The translations under genes were made by a program, and so were the position numbers. A DNA stretch of 64,000 bases from Fistularia commersonii (lineage: Eukaryota > Chordata > Actinopteri > Syngnathiformes > Fistulariidae). The stretch covers positions 8,599,001 to 8,663,000 of the forward strand of contig JBBMNZ010000015.1 in the NCBI GenBank assembly GCA_037954325.1, read 5' to 3'. The notes beneath the pieces are model-generated. The model did not search any database. It saw nothing but the letters and a program-made list of their open reading frames with translations, and was not told the DNA's origin. Below are positions 41,714 through 55,300 of the stretch, one piece after another; position 1 is the stretch's first letter, and the number at the start of each line of letters is the position of its first letter.

Positions 41714-44700
41714 AAAACAACGCGAGGAAGTGGTTCGGTTTTCAGTCCAGCGTTTATTCTACCGGAAAATGTTTCTCGCTTACTTTCACACCTGCAGTGT
41801 TTGGAGGAGCTCGAGGGAGCTGTGGTGCCTTTTCCTGCATTTATTTTTATTTTTTTATAAATCAGTCAAAAGGTTATGATGCAAGAGGCCGCCCATTTTG
41901 TGAATGAGAATGAAATGTTGCTAAATTTAAGAGAAATTGCCGAAAGAAAAACATCCACCAAAGTCAGAAAAAGAATTCTTAAAATTAGCTCAAAATATGT
42001 TTTAAAAAGTAGGATCAAATTATCCATTATGAAGGGATAACGCTTTTGGTGTTTTTGTTCAAACACTCAACCGAAATCCAAGGATACATCAATATTGAAG
42101 TCCATTTGTTTTTGTTTTTTGTTAAAGCTGTTGGGTATTTACTTATTTTAATGTCGCTGTCAGAAAAAATGTAGTTCCATCACCAGGTGTCCGGCGCGAA
42201 TGCAACTCGAGGGAGGAATTGAGGTTCTGAACCAGGCCTCCAAAGATAATCTCCTCTTCGCATCCTGATCGGACAAAAATAGACGAATGAACAAAGAAGC
42301 ATTACGGGTTGATCAAATCCAAACTGTATCGTTAGGAAGCGATATCAGTTTCCACCTCCGGCCCAGTATTGAATCTCCAGCACAGGAGCCTCCTCCCCCA
42401 ATCCCCCCCTCCCACGTTCAGTCTTAACAGAAGGGAAAAACATTGCACACAAGAGACGGAGAACTCTATCCTCGAACCACGACCGGTGAGCTCTTGTCAC
42501 GCGAGACTGTGAATTTTTCGAGAGCAAAATGAAACAAAAGACTTTTTCTCTGTCAGAGAAAGATGACTTCTTCATCACACACTACAAACCAAGACTTTTT
42601 TTTTTTTGTTTTTTGTAAAGGTGGAAAATACTATGATTCGCTCAAAACACACACACACACAAGTGCTAAAGACTGGTTTTTCCCACCTTGTGTTGGTTTA
42701 CCTTTTTGTATATGTCTTTATTTCACCTTTTTTTTTTTTCAAGACACTAGTGAATACCAACATCTTGTCTTCCAGTGGGCCTAAAAAAAATCACTAAGCC
42801 TACAACAAGCTCATCTTCGCCAACGGTGCCGGAACGCTGTTAACCGATTGGGTCTCACAATTTTCTCTGGCAACATCTGTCAATCGATCACATCCTCTTC
42901 TGGAACTCTGATTTGGCCAATGATAAAAACTAGATTAAGAGATTTGTCTTGGTCTGTATTTACGATTTCAACACAAATTAAAAAAACTACCAGAAAAATG
43001 TTGTTGCTGCCGATATACCCTGTGGTATATAACTGTGGTAATTTTTTTATTAATTTTTTTTTTTTTCATTCATCCTGATCAAATACAGCCAGTTGATTCC
43101 TTGCCCTTCTCGTTCCGTGAGGCTGGCCGACAGGAGTACGCGAGGATGCCTCAGAGGACTTGACGCTTTACCTCCTCTCTACCTCGCAGCCAGACGAGCT
43201 TCCAGCAGGAAGTCACAGGTCTTTAAGACCAATGACAGCGAATGAGTTTCGGCCAAAGTGGCATCCGAAGCGACCTCGCATGCGTTCTAATCCAAAATCC
43301 CGACAGAGTCCCCGGAGCCTGACAAGTAACACTGTCTATGCATGAAAAATCCTACATGTGCTTCACTTCACAAACAACTTGGTAGATTTCGCAAGGACTG
43401 TACGGTGACACAGTGTAAACTTTATTCCATACGGCAGAGTATTAGAGCAGGGGGAGGGGGGGGGAAAGCCTGTGTAAATCATTTTCCAGAATAAAGTTGT
43501 AATTTTTTTGGGGGGGAGAGTAAAGTTGTATTTTTTTACAAGTTGCACCTTTAATGCAAATTCGTAGCAATAGTGTGAGTCATAATTTCTTTTAATTTCA
43601 TCAGAGCATGTTCCGGTTCTCTTATCGCAGTTGCAAGGGAAATTTGCAACCTTACCAGAAGAAAGTGATAAAATTTGTAAGAAAATTGGAGTTTTGAAAG
43701 AAGAAAGTCCAGTAATGGGATGTATTCAATAAAAAAATCCAGCTACAGGCTACTCTTTGGGAATTTCCCCTCTTAAGAAAAAAAATAATCACTTTAAGTT
43801 CGACATAATAAAGGAAATCTGAGAAAGACTTGTTAAAACTGGTCTTGAACTTTACAATTGAAATCTCAATTTTTCCACACCAAGACCCTATTCTCTGTTG
43901 TAAATAAAGCATCGAGTGAAAAAAACAAACTAATGAAAATGCTTTTCCTTCACAAGTAGCCTCACTAATGTGAAAACCCCAGAGGCCTAAAAGCAGCCAG
44001 AGGAGTTTGACTTCATTCCACTGACAGCAAACGTACCTCAGGCACAGTGCGCTAGCCAGTCCTGATGTTAGCCACTTAGCGACAGATGCCCTTCTTTTGG
44101 CCCTTGAAAAAACTTGATATCGTTGAATCTGGAAGTGAAAAATAGAACAGTGGCATTGGGGGGCACCAAGATGGCGTCTGGGGTTCATTGTACTGTCATT
44201 TGAGAATTGGAGTAAACTGGCTGTTTTGGCGTGGGTGAAAGGTCATCAGCTTCACTCATGTTGATTATACTGGTATTTGATTTGTTGTGATGTTAAAGAT
44301 GTTCAAACTTGACCTGCAACTTATTAGATCCAATTGTGTTTTTTTTTCTTTTCACTGTTTGAGGTTGATGAAAAAATCCAAAAAGATGACGTCAATGTTT
44401 CAGCGTTAATGCCTTGTTTTGAAAAACTGTCTCCGGCCCCATATGTGTTGAGTTTACATTGTTTTTCCAAAAGTTTGCCATTGTCTGCTTAAATTTTCTT
44501 TTTCTTTTTTTTTTAAAGACTCCAATCTAAGGAAATTATTTTTTGTACTCTATATTAATGCCATATTTTTAATACCGTGATATATTTAAAAATAAGAGCC
44601 ACTTCGGGGGCTCATGTGGGCCTGTATATGTAAATCTCTATATATGAATAAATACATCATTATGTTCAAGTCTCAAGATTTGTTTTGTTATGCCGTAAAG

Positions 44701-44724
44701 AAAAGTGATAGTTTTTCTGTTTTT

Positions 44725-44960
44725 TCATTCATTCATTCATTCATCATCTATACACTTATCTTGTACTCAAGGTGGCGGTGGGGCCAAGCCCATCACAGCT
44801 GTCATTTGGTGTGAGGGACGCTTCACCCTGGACTGATTACAGGACCACAAAGAGACACAACCATGCTCCAGTTTATTCTTCCTCTCATCCGGTGACAGCT
44901 GGGATTGGCTCTGGCCCTACCGCCACCCTGAATAGAGAGCAAGCAATATAGATCATGAAT
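44725..44960 (-). repeat. SINE copy, reverse orientation
   Basis: Inverse tail (attcattcattcattcat), 'gcccatcacagctgtcatttgg' and later 'ggtgacagctgggattggctc', the latter appearing in forward sense, so the copy may be two opposed fragments. Confidence 0.5.
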
Positions 44961-46059
44961 GAATTAATGTTTTTGTCTCTTAATAGGTTAAATGATTTAC
45001 CACCCATTTTTTCCCCTCCTTTTACATATTTAGTATTTTTGTGATTTGTCCTTTTAGAATCAATCCGTCTCTTGACATTTTAAAGGAGGTGCTCAGAGTG
45101 GTGCTTTTATAAATCAATCTGAAAAATTAATGCCCTTTAAAAAAAAAAAAAATTAATTCTTACAATGATGCTAGTGTTTGGGGACCTCCAAAATACTCTT
45201 TCATTTTTTGAATGATGGACATCTATATATCTATTTATTATTATAAATATATATAATTATATATTTTATTTATTTGATATCGTTTTTTGATATATATATA
45301 TACACAGTTCCCAACTTACATTGAGTGCTAAGCCTGGTTTTCAATAAGATAAATTTTAAGAAATCATACAGCAGATTTGTTTTTGTTTAATAATTGTTTT
45401 TGTTATTAATGGAGTGGTATTGCTATATAAGAATTTTTTGCTAATTAGCTTCACAAACAAACATGATGGAAATAATTAGTAATAATTCAACAGTCAAGGA
45501 CACCGTACAGACATATACACGTACACAAAATACAGAGGCTAAAGAAACAATGAAAATAAAAAAAACAGTATAAATGACAAAGTGGTTAACAAAAGAAAAA
45601 AGGAATGGCCCTTATTTAATGTTATCTATGTAATGTAATTTACCCTGTACCTGTCTCTTTAGTTTTAGTGATTACATTTTTCTCCACCTCAAAATGACTT
45701 TTTTTTTTCTTTTATGTCTTTCAATTGTACTTCCGCCCAAAAGAACAGTGAACAAATTGCAATGATGATCGTCAAAGTTGTAAGGATCGGATTAAAGTCG
45801 TGGGTTCCGAGTCTGAAAATCGGTTTTAATTCAATAAAGCGATTGAATTTGTTTTCTTCCTCCAGCACTTCTGAGATGATGAAACCTTAGGCGGAAAAAG
45901 GGGGTGAACACGGAACAAACAGTCAAATATGAAAATGTGTGTTTATTAGTAGGCGTTGTGCGCGCCGAATCAAGTAATCGTAACAGCAATTAGCGTGCAA
46001 TTTACCACCGCGATTGGAAAATCACTAAAAATAACTTAAAAGTCCTCTTTTGGGTTGTT

Positions 46060-46303
46060 TTGGCCGACTTTTCGAAGGAAATTTCGGGAATGTGCAGTCG
46101 GAGCGGCGTGTGGGCGTGGGCGTAGATACGTAGGTTTCCCGGATGAAGAGACGACGCCATCTTTACGCCAGTGCTACCGGTGGGTGTTCGGTCCAGCGGA
46201 GCGACGGTGCTGTTGCTGATCCACCACCAGGATTCACCGAGCAACCGATAATCCTCCGTCTTTCCACCGGGACGCCGCAAAACAGCCCCAGTAGCCGAGC
46301 ACC
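46060..46303 (+). promoter_or_regulatory. ywhae: ywhae CpG-rich promoter / 5' UTR
   Basis: GC- and CpG-rich block starting about 240 bases before the ATG and continuing into intron 1 (to about 46900), unlike the AT-rich sequence to its left. This is typical of a housekeeping CpG-island promoter. No clear TATA box. Confidence 0.5.
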
Positions 46304-46367
46304 ATGGCGGAAAGGGAAGAATTAGTATACCAGGCTAAACTCGCCGAACAAGCGGAGAGATACGACG
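46304..46367 (+). CDS. ywhae: ywhae coding exon 1
   Basis: 64 bp; MAEREELVYQAKLAEQAERY D plus one base of Glu22. ATG context accATGg is strong. Donor g|gtaggt. Confidence 0.97.
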
Positions 46368-49300
46368 GTAGGTTTCTTTAATCAGATAGCGATCTTCACC
46401 GAACGTCTGGCCCCTCTTCCCCCGTCTGTATCCCTGCGCAGGGGGCTTGGAGACGCAGGTACAGCAGTTCACATGGATTTGTTGGGTGAGCGGAGACAAA
46501 ATGGCGGATATTTCTTGGGCCGAATGCTTCATTTTTTCGTTAAAATATTCCCATTTTGGCCCGGAGTCTCCGGAGCGCTTGGTCTGACGTTACTATTTCG
46601 ATAGTTTTTTTTTGTTGGGAGGGGGAGCGGTTTAACGAACCGTGCCTTCACGGTCGGGTCGGTTCAGCCGGCTAGTTAAGCTAGTTTTCTTGCTAACCCG
46701 CTCGCTAGCCTTTCTTCTGCCCCGACACGCGTCACGCCGAGCTACATTCAAAAATACAGCGGCGCACGAAGCGCCCACACCCCGCAAAAGACGTCCGGCC
46801 ATCCCCCCACCCCTTCACCCCCCAGGAATATGCACCAAACCGCCGGGGAAGTCGGGGATTCGGTATCCCCCCACCCTAAAGCACCGAGTTACACCCAGTA
46901 ATCGAATTTAGCTGGAAACTAAACCGCAGTTAATGAGTGGACCGCCCCCGCAAAGTGATTTGGGAGGTGTTTTTTTTTTTTGCTCCCTTTTTTCGGGATC
47001 AGATTAAAGCGACTTCACATTTATTATCCTCTAGATCTAGAAGTATTCTAGCCAAACTGAAAACGCAACACTGTTTATTATTATTATTGTTATTATTGTT
47101 CCAGGACTATTGGGGACTTCAACATGGGCTTGGGTTAGAAATCGTTCAAAACTATTTAACGCCCAAGGTGTTTTTATCCCTTTAGTAATGTAATGGTGGG
47201 AGGTGGCTGTCCTGAACCCGGATACCTACATTTCAGCTTTTTGATTAATCTTATCATTTAACATGTCACATTTCCATCATTGTCAGTGGTGAGATATCTA
47301 TGCAAAGTTGAATCAATCAAAGCAGGACACTGGCAGTGCAGCATTTTCTTGTCTCTTATACTGAAACTGGTATTGATACCTTGCATGTAGCTGTTTTAAC
47401 TTCAACTTGCAGCTCCTCACTCTTTTTTCATTAAAAAAAAAAAAATCAACTATCTTGATTGCTCGTATTTTGCTTTTAACCAAACCCCCAAAATTATTCT
47501 TGATTGGCTAATTTATGTTCGATTTTCCGACATGTATGTGAATTTATGTCTGAACTGACATCAACTAGACTAACAATCCTTGAAGTCGTTTTAGTTACAA
47601 TAGTAAAGTGCTCTCATTTCTTCTTTCGTCCTCTTACAAGATCCCATACAAATACTGGTAAAATGCTGTGTCACTGAGCTGTAAGAACAATGGTGCTGTT
47701 AAAATCCCAACGTAACATGTTATTACTCTCTTAAAGAACTTCAATACACACATTTCAGTGGCCCAATTAAATACCTTGTGCTGCGTTGTCCCCCGCGCCC
47801 AGCCATTTTCAATCAAATACTTGACAAAACTGAAGCCCGATACTCTAGAAATGCAGTTTCATCTGGACCTTAAGGTTGAAGGGCACTGATGCTTACAGCA
47901 GCGTGCTTTCTTATTGATCACTGTGACACAGCGAAGGCTGGCCCTTTCATGCTTAAAGTGCATAAAATACACTACTGACACGTTCAATAGGCTTCTGGTG
48001 GAGCACAGAGCAGAAACATCTGCAGCAGGCCGAGCAGCCACTGCAGGTGCCACGACAGTCCGAGCCAGAAAGCGACCGACTGAAGCCAAGTTTAATAAGT
48101 GATTTCCCCCCGTCAGCAAAACTGGTTTCGACTTAAAGCAGCTGCTCTGTCTCTGCGACACACATGCTGAGTCAAAAATAAATTCCTATCAAGTCTTTAA
48201 TCCTCAAGTCTCTTCTGTAGCTCAGAAAAATGGAAAGCTACATGCTGTTTGGAAGCTAAGACACTGTTATTAGTTTGTCAGACTGAAATAATTTAATCAG
48301 TCCCAACACTTGGGGAGTGATGGTTCAACAATACCATGGTTGACCCCCCCCCCCTTCAATTTAAATATTTTGTGTCTCCTGGGGAAAAGAGATAAAATTT
48401 TCCTCCAAATTTAACCAGATTTTCATAATTGTCTCAGTCCAGGATTAGGATTTCAGTACAAAAGCCATACATGCTCTCTTAAAAAAAATCTCAAAAATGT
48501 GGATCTAGTTTGTCACCTTTATGCAAATGAAGGGCGTTGGCGCAATGCGAAACATCTGCAGTGGCTGCAGTGACAAACTTGTAAAACTAAAGAGATTCTG
48601 CTGCTGGGCTGCTAATTTGATTCACAAGAAATAAACATGCAGGATATATCCTGTTTAGGCTGCCATATTTGCAAAGACATTCTGGAGCTTCCCGGGACCT
48701 ACGTTGAATTTCTGTTTCATTGCCAACTCCTTGAAATGAAGGACTGAGGCCCGAAGCTTATAACTCCACCTCTGACTCACTTTAGCTTCTCTGGCCTTTC
48801 ATTGAGCCGCGCTTTGTTTTTCCAACTGCGCATTCAAGCCCTTTGTTTAAAGTTCAAGAAATTTGTAGATGTACTGTTTTTGAAATGGACTTTATTTTGA
48901 AATTTTGGAAATCTGGCGAATATCTTTTGTCGTGCCCATCCCTGTTAGATCTCTTTCTCTTTCGCACACACAGACACACACAAACACACCCACCCACACC
49001 AAACCGCCTCATGGAAAACCACCTGTGACAGACGTCTTCTCACCTGGCCTTTGTCTCAGCCTGCACACCATTCTTCTTGTGATGCATGAGTCAATAATTC
49101 TCTACCAGTAAGTGGCACTGGTCTGTATCCAGCTTTGGGGGGGGGCAGAATACTTGGACTTTGGAGTTTTGGACAGTTTTTCCCCAACATTCTAGTTCAG
49201 TCTTTTCTAATTAAGAACAGTTTGAAAAGGTGACCTGTGTTCTTGCTCAGAAAGACCAGATGCCGAGTAACAAGTTAGGCTGTCGATCCCAATGAAAAAG

Positions 49301-52300
49301 TTGACAAGTAAAACTTTTTTAAACATTCGTTTTTGTACTGGTTATTAAGGCTTAGCTGTATCTAAACATTAGGCCTCATTACATTAAACTAAAGCCCTTT
49401 AGTTAAGTTCAGCTTGTTGATATTCAGATTTTTAACTATTGAAAGCGGTAGAGCTTTTTTTTCCTTCACACTATCACATTCCTCTTAGTAACATTCAAAT
49501 GAACCAAACTGACTGTAATGGCCAGTTTCTTACCTAAAACTCAAGTATGTACCACTGACTCACACTTCTTGAATAAGACATAGCTGAGATGCCAAAAAGG
49601 AAAGCCTTTTGTTGTGATTGATAATTACCTTTGAGCCTTTAAATGCGTTTACCTGTCATTAATGTGATGCAAAGGCTAAGTCAGGAACTACATAGTGACA
49701 CACAGCAGCGTTGAAACCACAGAAAGTCTAACCCCTCCTGGTGATCAATTTTTACTGGCAACAACTGGCTTAATTCTGATGCCTTATTTTCTGTCAAAGT
49801 TTGCCCTGCCAGACATTTGTGTGCTAATTTTAGCCCCCATTTACATGTGCTGCAAAGGTCACGCTCTTTAACGCCAGTTTGCCTCATTTCCTGCTGGAGC
49901 CGTGATCGAGATTAATCCCGTAGATCTTTTGGAGCTCAGAGTGATGAGGAACCGTTTCGTCGACAAGAGGTCATCGGGTTGTTCTGAGTGCAGCCCAGCC
50001 CCTGAAGGAGAAGTGATCAAAGCACCTCAGAACTATCGTGTCGGGTTTCGTCAACTGGCCCCGGATAAAATCTTGTCAAACTAAAACCCAGATTATTGAA
50101 TGTGTCGTGTCAATCTAATTGGCTTTAACCTTCAGATTTTGTTTCGCATACACCTATGACCTGTTTTGCTAGAGCTCTGTTTCAGGTTTTTTTTTTTATT
50201 ATGATCCAGGAGAAACCGAGAGGAGCCGTTTGTCATGTGTGCTTTGTGTCTCAGAAATGGTGGAGTCCATGAAAAAGGTGGCCGGCATGGATGTGGAGCT
50301 GACGGTAGAGGAGAGGAACCTGCTGTCGGTGGCCTACAAGAATGTGATCGGAGCCAGGAGAGCCTCCTGGAGGATAATCAGCAGCCTCGAACAGAAAGAT
50401 GAGAAAAAAGGCGGCGAAGACAAACTAAAGATGATCCGGGAATACAGGAAGACGGTCAGACCCTCTGCCGCTATCATTGTTTACTTTTGCTGCATTTGAA
50501 CAAGGTTTTGATTTGGGAAATGTTTATTTTTTTGTGTACATGGAAGTTGTATATTTCGGCTCAGTGCCGAGCTAAATAGAAAAGTCTCCATTTAATGTGA
50601 GTTTGTGGTTAAAAGTGGGAGAATTCTTCATCCATTCTTTTTCCTACCCTCTGTTTGACCAATAGAAGAGAAGAAGAAGTACCTTAATGGTCACATTCAG
50701 TTATTCATGTAGCACAATATCAGTAAAATTTGACCACTGCATTTAACCATGAGGTGAAGATAGAAGGCAGCTAATAAGCAGCACCATCGTAGCAGCGCAG
50801 TTAGGTGTGCAGTGTCTTGCTCAATAACGTTTCGATTGATGAGGGGGAGGGCGGGAATCCAATCAGGAACGTCTGGTTCCACAAACAAGTGGTCCAACCC
50901 CCTGAGCCACGCCGCCCCCAATAGCTGCCACCATTTTTGCTGACCTCAGCAGCTGTTTACAAAAAAACATTAGCCGTCCCCTCTCTGGTCGTGCTGATGT
51001 CCACTGGTTAGCCTTCTGTCAGGTTTGAAAAAAAAAAAAGGCCATGTCAAGTTTTAGAGAACCAGTGTTGTTCCGCATGGACGGGTGTCTCTTCTCTACC
51101 GCCATCGTAGAAAACGCCCCGCAGGTCTATGTACTGTATTTTTGCCATCCCTGCCAATCATTGTGGGATGGGCGAAGCTCAGGCTGTAGCCATGGTGTCC
51201 TTACAAAAGGTAAGGTTCTCTTTTGCCTCTAGCTACTTGAATGGCATTAGTTTCACATTAGAATTTCTAACCTTTAAAATGTCATTAGTATGATGAATAA
51301 AATCAGGGTTGTCAAAATGGTCATTTTGCAGGTGTTGATGCATTAAAATATATATAGTAGCGCCATTTTTCAGCAGCTTTGCTATCAAGGTGTCTTTGTG
51401 GATGTAACAAGCGGCGCCGCACTAAGAATGAAAAGGTTTATCCCACTGTTAACATTTGCCTGAAAGCCCAGCTCTACAATTCCGGCATTCTTGTTATCGC
51501 CACGACAGTGAGGGGGGCACAGTGAACCACAGGTGGTGCGAGAGGCAGAGCCAGCCAGCCGAGGTAGACGGGGCAAGCCCCAGCCCACGGAGATATTTCA
51601 GTGCATTAAAGTAGACCCAAAGGGGCAGCAGTCAGAGTGGGAGTGAAATTCCCTGACAATACTCACCCACTCCAAATGCATGGATGATAATCACAAGAAT
51701 ACCCACTTACGCACACATCTGGCCCTGTGTTTGTGTAACCCTTTCTATACCTGCATTCATATCAGAACATATATTAACCTTGGATTACATGAATGATTAA
51801 AAAGATGATTGTCGTTTAACACGTTTTATTTCATCTATTCTATCAGAAATTTCTCTTCATCTAAGCCTTTTGGCGGACTCGGCAGCTGAAACCCCTTTTA
51901 AACCCAGTATCCATTTTTTCACGTCAAATTATCATTTAGTTTTACATTAGAATGTAACTTGTTAAGCAACATATTTAACTATGAGTGCTCAGGCATGTGG
52001 TTGGAGTGCTTCCCCAGCCAGGCTTTGTTTCATTCATTTTCAATTCCTTATTTCAACTAAGTTCTAGGGAAACTGCGTATTGTCTGTGAAGTCTCGGTCA
52101 CAGGGGAAGAAAATAGTTTCACACCGACCGGCGAACCGCCAAAACCGCTTTCAGATGTACCACAAAGCACAAGGTACAGGCACAAATGCAAAAGCAGGTT
52201 CACGGGCGAAGCCGTCTTGAGTTCTGGAGGATCGTGGGCTTCCTGGGATAATACACATCAAAAATGTGAGGCCCAGAGAAACACTCCACATTCATCTCAA

Positions 52301-55300
52301 TGCCAAACTGCGCAGGCAAAGCTTTCCTCTCGTAACAGGTGGAGGTAGCCAACCTTGCCTGGAGTCAAATCATCGAAGGCCCCGCTCTCAGAACTGTCGC
52401 AAAAATAATGTGCACCCAACAGAGGTTCATCGTTACGCGTCATGTTCGGCTGGCTTTAGCGCACAGCTGCAAAATGTCTGCCTGCCACCGCGTCACTAAT
52501 GGAATTACCATTAATGAGCTGAAGCCAGCGACATCTCAACAGTGTCAGCAGGATGTTGGCACAGACACAAACCTCTCTCAGGTGAGAGATGGATGCAACC
52601 AATCGGGATCCACTTATATCTTTGAGCTGACTGTTAATTCATTAACTGCAGAAATATTATCGTTTATAATAGCCCTCAATTACAAGAACATTAAAAATAC
52701 TGCAGACTGAAAATACTCAAAAGTTGAGTTATTCAAGTAATTATACTAATGTTTTGTTTTGTCAGGATAGCATAATTCATGTAACAAACATGAAATTATT
52801 CAGATACTGTGGGCTGATCAAGTGTAATGGCACTGCATCATCATCCTTCACAATATTTTTTTTTTGGAGTGAATGCATATACATCTAACATCTGACTTAT
52901 TGAATTATTGTAACGCTTAAACCCTAATTTAGGCATTATTTATTTCCTAGCAAATTCTTAAGTTATTGTTTGCTGGCATTTGATTAAGTATTTTCACAAC
53001 TTTGGAATTTTAAAAATGATTGCCTTTTTTTTTTTTTAAACAGTCCTATGAAATTTCTTTCCCTTTTTTTGAATGTAATTGTCTGCTTATTTATGTATAT
53101 ATACACATATGTATAAATTTATAACTTTCTTTTTTTCATGTCCATAAAGTTTAATGAGTATTTTTTGTATGTTTTCCAGTTATCTCAAATTCATAAAAAC
53201 TAATTTAAACAAGTGATCTCAATCTGTAGTACACAAGTAAAAGATCTCCCTTCTGAATGTGTGTCTCTGTGTGCGAGTTCGCACACCATCCTGAATTAGA
53301 TACGATCCTAAAGATAAAAACCCGAGTAAGTGGAACGAATATCATGCTGCTGATGGGTTGCTTATTTCAAGTATGTGAGACTTTAGATCACCCAATCACT
53401 GTATCCTACTGAAATACCAGAGACCATTACTGCTCTCTTCCACTTATCCCCGAGAAGATGTTTTGTTCTCAGTGCATCAACAAAAGAAGATGAAGAAGAC
53501 AGAAAAACAAACTAGTGGTGGTATTTTGTTTGTTTTTTTATTGATGTATGTGTGTGTGCCTGCAGGTGGAGCAGGAGCTGAAGTCAATCTGCAAAGACAT
53601 TTTGGATGTACTGGACAAGCACCTCATCGCAGCCTCAACCACGGCAGAATCTAAGGTTTTCTATTACAAAATGTATGTATCTGTCATGGAGATCAGCCTC
53701 TTATTTAAAATGTGTAATCAGTGAGTTATTGGTTAATTCCCAGTCGGACATAGTGCATAGATTTGACCGAACTTCTCTATGGCGACTGATAAAACCCTTG
53801 AGTCATTGTTGTCCTCCCGTTAGCCATCAACTAGAATGATGTTAGATTGAAAACACAGCAATCGGAATTGCCCTCGAGATTATGACATCAGGAAACCTAA
53901 ATCTGAAATCTTTGCGTCCACTTCAGTTTTGTCTTCTACCTGCGCAGTGTAAGCGTCCTTTGGCACTTGACTTTTCAAGCGTAGTAATACAAGTCCACTT
54001 TTCAAATCAAATGTAAACTCCAGTTGACGTGGAGCCTGAAATCTCCCCCAAGGTATAGGTCCCCTTTTCTCAAGTCAGAACGATGACAATTTCTGGTGAC
54101 AGGCGGCATGCTGTCGTTAACGGTTAATGCTTCCACCTCACGCCAAGAAAGTACCTGGTCCAAATCCTGACCAGGGAGCCTTTCCGCGTGGAGTCTCCAT
54201 GTTATCATCCTTGTCTGCGTTGGTTTTCATCAGGGTCCTTGGTTTCCTCACACAGTACAGAAACATGCAAGGGGGTCATTGGAGACCCATAATTACCCAA
54301 ATGATTGTATGCCCCTCCAACTTGTCACACATGCGTGTTGAATATCCGCCAAAAGGGATGTCTCTTGCTTTGGGTTTTATTCTAATCCCAACCATCAGAT
54401 TCCACATCAGCGATCCAGTGCAGGTCCAGCGTAGTTCTAGTGAATTGTTCCTGGCGTCAACTAATTGCATGTGCATTTTTTGCACACACTAGGCAATTGG
54501 CTCCTGCTTATACTTTCATTTTTTTTTTTTTAATTTCATTCAATAAATATAGAGAAGGAGCTGGTCATTTGATCAATTGAAATATAAAGATTGAAGCACA
54601 AACAAGTTATTGTAAGAGAATATGCATCAGCTGATGGGTTGCAGCTAATGACTGATTTCAATAGTTGACCAGGCATCAGCTATTTAAATGACCATATTAC
54701 TAGTCAGATTAAACCCTACAAAACTGCCCCCAAAAAATTGGCTATTTCTTGTAGAAATAAAATATATCTTCTATTCTTAAGAAAGTCTGTCAAACAAATA
54801 TTCAACTCAATATTTAATAAATATTGCAAGTGGAAAAGAAATTATTGTCTTTCCTTAATCAAAAGTGCATTACGCCCACAGCGCCTGACAAAAGTTTGTA
54901 GGAATAAAAAACACCAAGTACCCCAGTAATACGAGTTTCAATCAGGGATTAAACTATACACACCCTTGTCATACACACAGCCTCAGTGCGGCCACCACAG
55001 ACGTCACTGCTTCCCCTTCCTTTCCCAAATTGTCAGAGCGCATGTGCCGTCGGCACATCAAAGATTTTGAAAAGAGACGTCTCACTCTAAGCCGCTTCAT
55101 TTGACTTCTGTGAAAAATTGATCTGCTATTCCGGGGATCATTTTGAGGGAACCCGGTTGCCTGCTGCTGAACAGTGAATGTGCAGATCAGTGATCTTTGA
55201 CTTGCCCTCTTGGTCTTCCATCTCCCCTCCTCCTCTCTGCCACCTCTCACAGGAAGGGAGATTACCACAGGTACCTGGCGGAGTTCGCCACGGGCAACGA

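Larger units (their letters stand above)
41342..46060. other. crk 3' UTR and crk-ywhae intergenic region
   Basis: AATAAA at 41708-41713 is the first good polyadenylation signal after crk; further ones occur near 43490 and at 45833-45838, so a longer UTR is possible. A reverse SINE lies at 44725-44960. No coding exon seen; the 178-residue - strand frame at 43652-44188 has no family features. Confidence 0.55.

Noticed and set aside
43652..44188. 178-residue - strand frame between crk and ywhae
   Set aside because: AT-rich, Phe/Leu-rich composition typical of translated non-coding DNA; no recognisable domain or conserved motif.
49902..50084. Small + frame just upstream of ywhae exon 2
   Set aside because: No splice sites connecting it in phase; exon 1 and exon 2 of ywhae join directly to give the conserved AERYDEMVES sequence.
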